17,758 nucleotides of DNA from NCBI GenBank assembly GCA_938041695.1, contig CALISI010000081.1, forward strand, positions 1 through 17,758. Reading direction: 5' to 3'. Shown here in pieces: positions 14,372 to 17,758 of this stretch. The position numbers and the translations under genes are program-made. This DNA is from an uncultured Actinomyces sp. (GTDB lineage Bacteria > Actinomycetota > Actinomycetes > Actinomycetales > Actinomycetaceae). The notes under the pieces are model-generated. The model saw only the letters and a list, made by a program, of their open reading frames with translations, was not told the origin of the DNA and did not search any database. Position 1 is the first letter of the stretch; each line of letters starts with the position of its first letter.

Positions 14372-15160
14372 ATGGGAACAGCGCTGGTCACCGGAGCAAC
14401 CTCCGGCATTGGTGAAGAATTCTGTTGGCAGCTGGCCGCCGCAGGCCACGACCTGGTGCTGGTCGCGCGCCGAGAGGATGCGCTGCGCGCGCTCGCGGAC
14501 TCGCTCGCCAACGTCGCGGGCGTACGCGCCGAGGTGATCGCGGCCGACCTGTCGACCGACGAAGGATGCGCGCGCGTCGCCGCGCGCTTGGACGTGGGTG
14601 GACCCGCCGACCGAGACAAGCCGGACCTGGCTCCCGTCGACCTCCTCGTCAACAACGCCGGCTTCGGCCTGGGGAGCGACTTCCTGGACAATAGCCTGGA
14701 CAATGAAATTAATGGCCTGAACGTGATGGTTCGCGCCGTCATGACGCTGGCCCACCACGCGGGCATTTCCATGCGCTCGCGCGGCCGTGGCGCCATCCTC
14801 AACGTCGGCTCCGTCGCCTCGCGCACGGGCGCGGGCACCTACTCCGCGCACAAGGCCTGGGTCGTCGCCTTCACCGAGGGCCTCGCCGCCGAGCTCAAGG
14901 GCTCCGGCATCACCGCCACCGTCGTGTGCCCCGGCCCCGTCGACACCCCCTTCTTCGAGCGTGCGGGTGTCGACATGCGCGCGACCCCCTCCTGGCTGAT
15001 GGCCAGCCCCGAACAGGTCGTCACGGAGGCCCTCGACGCTGTGCGCGCGGGCCGCGTCCAGGTCACCCCGACCATCCCCTACAAGGTCGCCATGGGCGCC
15101 ATGAAGCTCGCCCCGCGCTGGGTGACCGCGCGTGCCATGCGTTCCGTCCCCCACATGTAA
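14372..15160 (+). CDS. Short-chain dehydrogenase/reductase (SDR family)
   Basis: This 262-residue classical SDR has the NAD(P)-binding glycine motif TGATSGIG (7-14), NNAG (94-97), catalytic Ser in NVGSVAS (Ser147), and YSAHK (Tyr157-Lys161). VARRED (31-36) after beta-2 favours NADP(H), as basic residues there usually contact the 2'-phosphate. CPGPVDTPFF (195-204) is the usual post-catalytic loop. The C-terminal segment (VQVTPTIPYKVAMGAMKLAPRW) resembles SDRs annotated as DltE/YqjQ-like oxidoreductases; the substrate is unknown. The gene stands alone between two terminators and starts without a Shine-Dalgarno. Confidence 0.93.
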   Translation: MGTALVTGATSGIGEEFCWQLAAAGHDLVLVARREDALRALADSLANVAGVRAEVIAADLSTDEGCARVAARLDVGGPADRDKPDLAPVDLLVNNAGFGLGSDFLDNSLDNEINGLNVMVRAVMTLAHHAGISMRSRGRGAILNVGSVASRTGAGTYSAHKAWVVAFTEGLAAELKGSGITATVVCPGPVDTPFFERAGVDMRATPSWLMASPEQVVTEALDAVRAGRVQVTPTIPYKVAMGAMKLAPRWVTARAMRSVPHM

Positions 15161-15176
15161 GGGCGCGCAGACGATA

Positions 15177-15221
15177 ACGAGGCCGGGGCCAGGTTCGCGC
15201 AGAACCCAGCCCCGGCCTCGT
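15177..15221. terminator. Nested bidirectional terminator between SDR and pyrE
   Basis: ACGAGGCCGGGGC pairs with GCCCCGGCCTCGT (13 bp). A symmetric CA/CA internal loop follows, then an inner stem GGTTC/GAACC with loop GCGCA. It lies between two convergent genes and is essentially symmetric, so it can work from both sides. Confidence 0.88.
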
Positions 15222-15237
15222 CGCACCGAGCGGAGAA

Positions 15238-15807
15238 TCAGGCCAGGCCGATATCCTCCAGGCCCAGCGCGTAGAAGTACGGGAAGCCCTCGGCCTCGAT
15301 GCGTTCCTTCGCGCCCGTCGCACGGTCGACGATCACGGCGACTGCAACGACGTTCGCGCCGGCCTCGCGCAGGGCGAGCGCAGCCTCCAGCGGGGAACCA
15401 CCGGTCGTGGACGTGTCCTCGAGGACGACGACGTTCTTGCCGACGACGTCCGGGCCCTCGATGCGGCGCTTCATGCCGTGGTCCTTCGCGGCCTTACGCA
15501 CGACGAACGCGTCCAGGTCCAGGCCACGCGATGCGGCGGCGTGCAGCATCGCGGTCGCGACCGGATCGGCGCCCATCGTCAGGCCGCCGACGGCCACGTA
15601 CTCCTCGCCCACCGAGAAACCGGACTCCTCCAGGAGATCCAGCATGACGTGGCCGATGAGGGGAGCAGCCTCGTGGTGCAGGGTCGAACGGCGCATATCG
15701 ACGTAGAAGTCGGACTCGCGGCCCGAGGCCAGCGTGACCTTCTCGTGGATGACGGACAGCTCCTGGACGAGAGCGGCCAGGCGCGCCTTGTGGGAATCGT
15801 TGGTCAT
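15238..15807 (-). CDS. pyrE: Orotate phosphoribosyltransferase
   Basis: PyrE joins orotate to PRPP to form orotidine 5'-phosphate, the fifth step of pyrimidine synthesis. The 189-residue protein has the catalytic lysine-rich loop FVVRKAAKDHGMK (101-113), the PRPP-binding motif VVVLEDTSTTGGS (126-138), and ASGRESDFYVDMR near the N-terminus. Length is typical for the actinobacterial form. The start at 15807 (MTNDSHKARL) has GGAAGG about 7 nt upstream. It lies 26 nt after the HAD phosphatase stop on the same strand, so the two genes are probably one operon ending at the nested terminator. Confidence 0.96.
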   Translation of the reverse strand: MTNDSHKARLAALVQELSVIHEKVTLASGRESDFYVDMRRSTLHHEAAPLIGHVMLDLLEESGFSVGEEYVAVGGLTMGADPVATAMLHAAASRGLDLDAFVVRKAAKDHGMKRRIEGPDVVGKNVVVLEDTSTTGGSPLEAALALREAGANVVAVAVIVDRATGAKERIEAEGFPYFYALGLEDIGLA

Positions 15808-15833
15808 GACAGTACCTTCCGTGTCGGTGTGGG

Positions 15834-16655
15834 TCAGTGCGCCGCCTCGACGAGCTCGATGAGATCGCCGATGCCCTCGTGGATGCCGAAGGGGCGGAAC
15901 GGGTAATTGTTGACGTCCTCGCGGGCGGTAGAGCCCGACAGAACAAGGTGGGTGCGCAGGCCGGCCTCGACGCCCGCGCGCACGTCCGTGTCCATGCGGT
16001 CGCCGACCATCGCGGCGCTCTCGGAGTGCGCGCCGATCTTGTTCAGGCCCGCGCGGATCATGACGGGGTTTGGCTTGCCGACGAAATAGGGCTTCTTTCC
16101 GGTCGCCGCCGTGATCATCGCCGCGATGGCACCGCACGCGGGCAGTGTGCCCTCGTCGGAGGGGCCCGACACGTCGGGGTTGGTCGCGATGAACTTCGCG
16201 CCACCCTCAATGAGGCGAATCGCGTGGGTCAGCGCATGGAAGTCGTAGGAGCGCACCTCGCCGAGCACGACGAACTCCGGATCGATCTCCGTCATGACGT
16301 AGCCCGCGGAGTGGATCGCGGTGGTCAGGCCGGCCTCGCCGATGACGTACGCGGTCGAGCCGGGGGATTGCTGGTGCAGGAACGCGGCCGTGGCGTTCGC
16401 GGACGTCCAGATGTTCTCCTCCGGGATGTCCAGCCCGGAGTTCGCCAGGCGTGCGGACAGGTCACGGTTCGTGAACACGGAGTTGTTGGTGAGGACCAGG
16501 AAGGGGATGTTCTTCTCGCGAAGAGCGGCGAGGAACTCGTTCGCGCCCGGAAGCGCTCGATTCTCCTTCACCAGGACCCCATCCATGTCAGAGAGCCACG
16601 CGGTCACGGGCGGCAGATCGTTCAGGGGAGTGGGTTCGTGCGTCAGGGCAGTCAT
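15834..16655 (-). CDS. HAD-IIA (NagD-like) sugar/nucleotide phosphatase
   Basis: This 273-residue HAD-superfamily hydrolase of subclass IIA has motif I DMDGV (Asp23 nucleophile, Asp25 acid/base), motif II TNNS (56-59), motif III lysine in GKPNP (Lys194), and motif IV GDRMDTD (218-224). The C2-type cap lies between motifs II and III (about 85-190). NagD-like enzymes dephosphorylate nucleoside monophosphates and sugar phosphates, so pairing with pyrE suggests a nucleotide-related role, but that is inference. The ATG is preceded by GGAGG only 1 nt away, too close for normal initiation, and by TAGAAT 6 nt upstream, which fits a leaderless start. Confidence 0.93.
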   Translation of the reverse strand: MTALTHEPTPLNDLPPVTAWLSDMDGVLVKENRALPGANEFLAALREKNIPFLVLTNNSVFTNRDLSARLANSGLDIPEENIWTSANATAAFLHQQSPGSTAYVIGEAGLTTAIHSAGYVMTEIDPEFVVLGEVRSYDFHALTHAIRLIEGGAKFIATNPDVSGPSDEGTLPACGAIAAMITAATGKKPYFVGKPNPVMIRAGLNKIGAHSESAAMVGDRMDTDVRAGVEAGLRTHLVLSGSTAREDVNNYPFRPFGIHEGIGDLIELVEAAH

Positions 16656-16661
16656 GCCTCC

Positions 16662-16682
16662 ATTCTACGGTGCCGCTAGGGT
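16662..16682. promoter_or_regulatory. Back-to-back leaderless -10 elements of HAD and RNA methyltransferase genes
   Basis: The two divergent coding regions are only 34 nt apart. On the minus strand TAGAAT (16662-16667) ends 6 nt before the HAD ATG. On the plus strand TAGGGT (16677-16682) ends 7 nt before the GTG at 16690. Any -35 for either promoter would lie inside or at the edge of the opposite gene. Seen: hexamers and spacing. Inferred: promoter function and mutual exclusion. Confidence 0.5.
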
Positions 16683-16689
16683 GGGATCC

Positions 16690-17514
16690 GTGAACGAGTT
16701 CGAAAACGGGTGTGACATCGCGCGGCAGGGGGCCTTGGGAGGCGACGAGGCTGGAGCGCAGGCGTGTGCGCAGGTCGGAGTCGGTCCGTGGCCGGGCGGG
16801 GAGGGGGCCTGGCCGGTCGGGGAACACTACGACCCTGAACTCCTGCGGATGGGGGACCGGCGCAACGTCGAGGACCGCTACCGCTACTGGACGATGGACG
16901 AGATCCGCGCGGACATCGCCGCCCGCTCGCTGCCCTTCGAGGTGGCCGTGGAGAACCTCGATCACGACTTCAACATCGGGTCGATCGTGCGCACGGCGAA
17001 CGCAATGGGAGCCCGCCGCGTGCACGTGGTGGGGCGCAAGCGATGGAACCGGCGTGGCGCGATGGTCACCGACCGCTACCTGCCCGTGGATCACTGCCCT
17101 GAGGTGGGTGAACTTGTCGATCATTGCGCCCGGGAGGGCTTGACACTCGTGGGCGTGGACAACGTTGAGGGGTCGATAGCGCTCGAAGGCGCGGTGCTGC
17201 CGGAGCGCGCGTGCCTCGTCTTTGGGTCCGAAGCCTCCGGTTTGAGCGAGGAGATGCTCGCAGCGTGCGAGATTGTCGTCGCTATTACTCAGCGTGGTTC
17301 GACTCGGTCCATGAACGTTGGACACGCCGCTGCGATCGTTATGTGGGCGCACGCGTCGCGCCTCGCCGACCCCACCGACTCCTCAACCCGCCACCCGCCG
17401 ATCGTTCCGACCCCGGCGACCCAACCCCTGCCTCGTCAAACGAGCTCGTCACCATCCACGAACGCGCGCGACCCCGGCCTCACGACACGCCTACCACACA
17501 GCCCTGCGCGATGA
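16690..17514 (+). CDS. SpoU/TrmH-family RNA 2'-O-methyltransferase
   Basis: This SAM-dependent SPOUT methyltransferase probably modifies a ribose in tRNA or rRNA. The three knot motifs are clear in the 274-residue protein: NIGSIVRTANA (95-105), LVFGSEASGLSEE (176-188) and ITQRGSTRSMNVGHAAAIVMW (199-219). DRRNVEDRYRYWT (56-68) is characteristic of an actinobacterial subgroup. The GTG at 16690 is chosen because it falls after the HAD start and 7 nt after TAGGGT; the first ~45 residues are poorly conserved, so a later start cannot be excluded. The last ~45 residues (230-274) are Pro/Thr/Ser-rich and unlike the family, and might be a disordered tail or a read-on after a frameshift. Confidence 0.88.
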   Translation: MNEFENGCDIARQGALGGDEAGAQACAQVGVGPWPGGEGAWPVGEHYDPELLRMGDRRNVEDRYRYWTMDEIRADIAARSLPFEVAVENLDHDFNIGSIVRTANAMGARRVHVVGRKRWNRRGAMVTDRYLPVDHCPEVGELVDHCAREGLTLVGVDNVEGSIALEGAVLPERACLVFGSEASGLSEEMLAACEIVVAITQRGSTRSMNVGHAAAIVMWAHASRLADPTDSSTRHPPIVPTPATQPLPRQTSSSPSTNARDPGLTTRLPHSPAR

Positions 17515-17613
17515 ACAGTCCCTGTCCGAACGGGACTTCCATCCCCTCCCCGCTCGTGCAAAATGTGAGAGAATTGGACACGACAAAACTGTCACTCGAT
17601 TAGGAGGCTCCAA

Positions 17614-17758
17614 GTGCCTATCGCAACCCCTGAGGTCTATGCAGAGATGCTGAATCGCGCACGGGATGGCAAGTTCGCCTACCCCGCGATTAACGTGACC
17701 TCGTCCCAGACCATCACCGCCGCCCTCCAGGGCTTCGCCGAGGCCGAGTCCGACGGCA
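17614..17758 (+). CDS. fbaA: Fructose-bisphosphate aldolase class II (5' part, cut by window end)
   Basis: The GTG at 17614 has AGGAGG at 17602-17607, 6 nt upstream, and opens a frame running off the window. The 48 residues present begin PIATPEVYAEML and include FAYPAINVTSSQT, followed by an AALQGFAEAESDG helix. This is the N-terminus of class II (zinc-dependent) fructose-1,6-bisphosphate aldolases, which split fructose bisphosphate in glycolysis and work in reverse in gluconeogenesis. Metal ligands lie beyond the window. The 99 nt between this gene and the methyltransferase hold no other gene; TTGGAC (17574-17579) might be a -35, without a clear -10. Confidence 0.92.
   Translation, partial: MPIATPEVYAEMLNRARDGKFAYPAINVTSSQTITAALQGFAEAESDG

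Noticed and set aside
13664..15226. A 520-codon minus-strand frame spanning the surface-protein tail, a terminator and the SDR gene
   Set aside because: It crosses a strong terminator and two good plus-strand genes, and its low-complexity Gly/Arg-rich translation is what Pro/Ala-rich coding DNA gives in reverse.

Overview
This is a high-GC (roughly two-thirds G+C by eye) actinobacterial chromosomal window. The overlapping murT-gatD pair, a HAIR/HspR-type site in front of clpB, genes that appear to lack leaders, and a zinc-type operator ahead of an actinobacterial surface-anchored protein all fit. The protein style suggests an Actinomyces/Schaalia-like member of the Actinomycetaceae; the genus is an inference.

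Layout. 1-174: the end of an array of 35-bp hairpin repeats, then a strong terminator hairpin. 175-686: no convincing gene, and GC drops to about 48% at 251-420. 687-2737: murT-gatD, which amidate the D-Glu of lipid II. 2812-3492: a two-TM membrane protein of unknown function. 3581-4951: a DUF418/YeiB-type multispan membrane protein. 4952-5347: an intergenic region with an AT-rich island and a possible 32-residue small ORF with a strong Shine-Dalgarno. 5348-6010: a YbjN-domain protein. 6131-8743: clpB, with a perfect inverted repeat over its promoter. 8819-10401: a TetR-family regulator translationally coupled to a cytoplasmic beta-lactamase-fold serine hydrolase, with a candidate autoregulatory operator. 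10480-11295 (minus): exonuclease III. 11435-14290: a large secreted, C-terminally anchored protein with a Fur/Zur-type palindrome on its promoter. 14372-15160: a short-chain dehydrogenase. 15238-16655 (minus): a HAD-IIA phosphatase followed by pyrE. 16690-17514: a SpoU/TrmH-family RNA methyltransferase. 17614-end: the start of class II fructose-bisphosphate aldolase.

Most genes are core housekeeping functions (cell wall, protein disaggregation, DNA repair, pyrimidine synthesis, RNA modification, glycolysis). I found no phage, insertion sequence, CRISPR, tRNA or rRNA, and no clear new multi-gene system. The interest lies in regulation. Five genes without a Shine-Dalgarno at normal spacing have a TANNNT hexamer 6-7 nt before the start codon, as expected for leaderless mRNAs, whereas nearly all others have a Shine-Dalgarno. 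Three promoters (clpB, tetR, surface protein) have palindromic operators over their -10 elements. MurT has also lost all four zinc-ribbon cysteines usual in the family.
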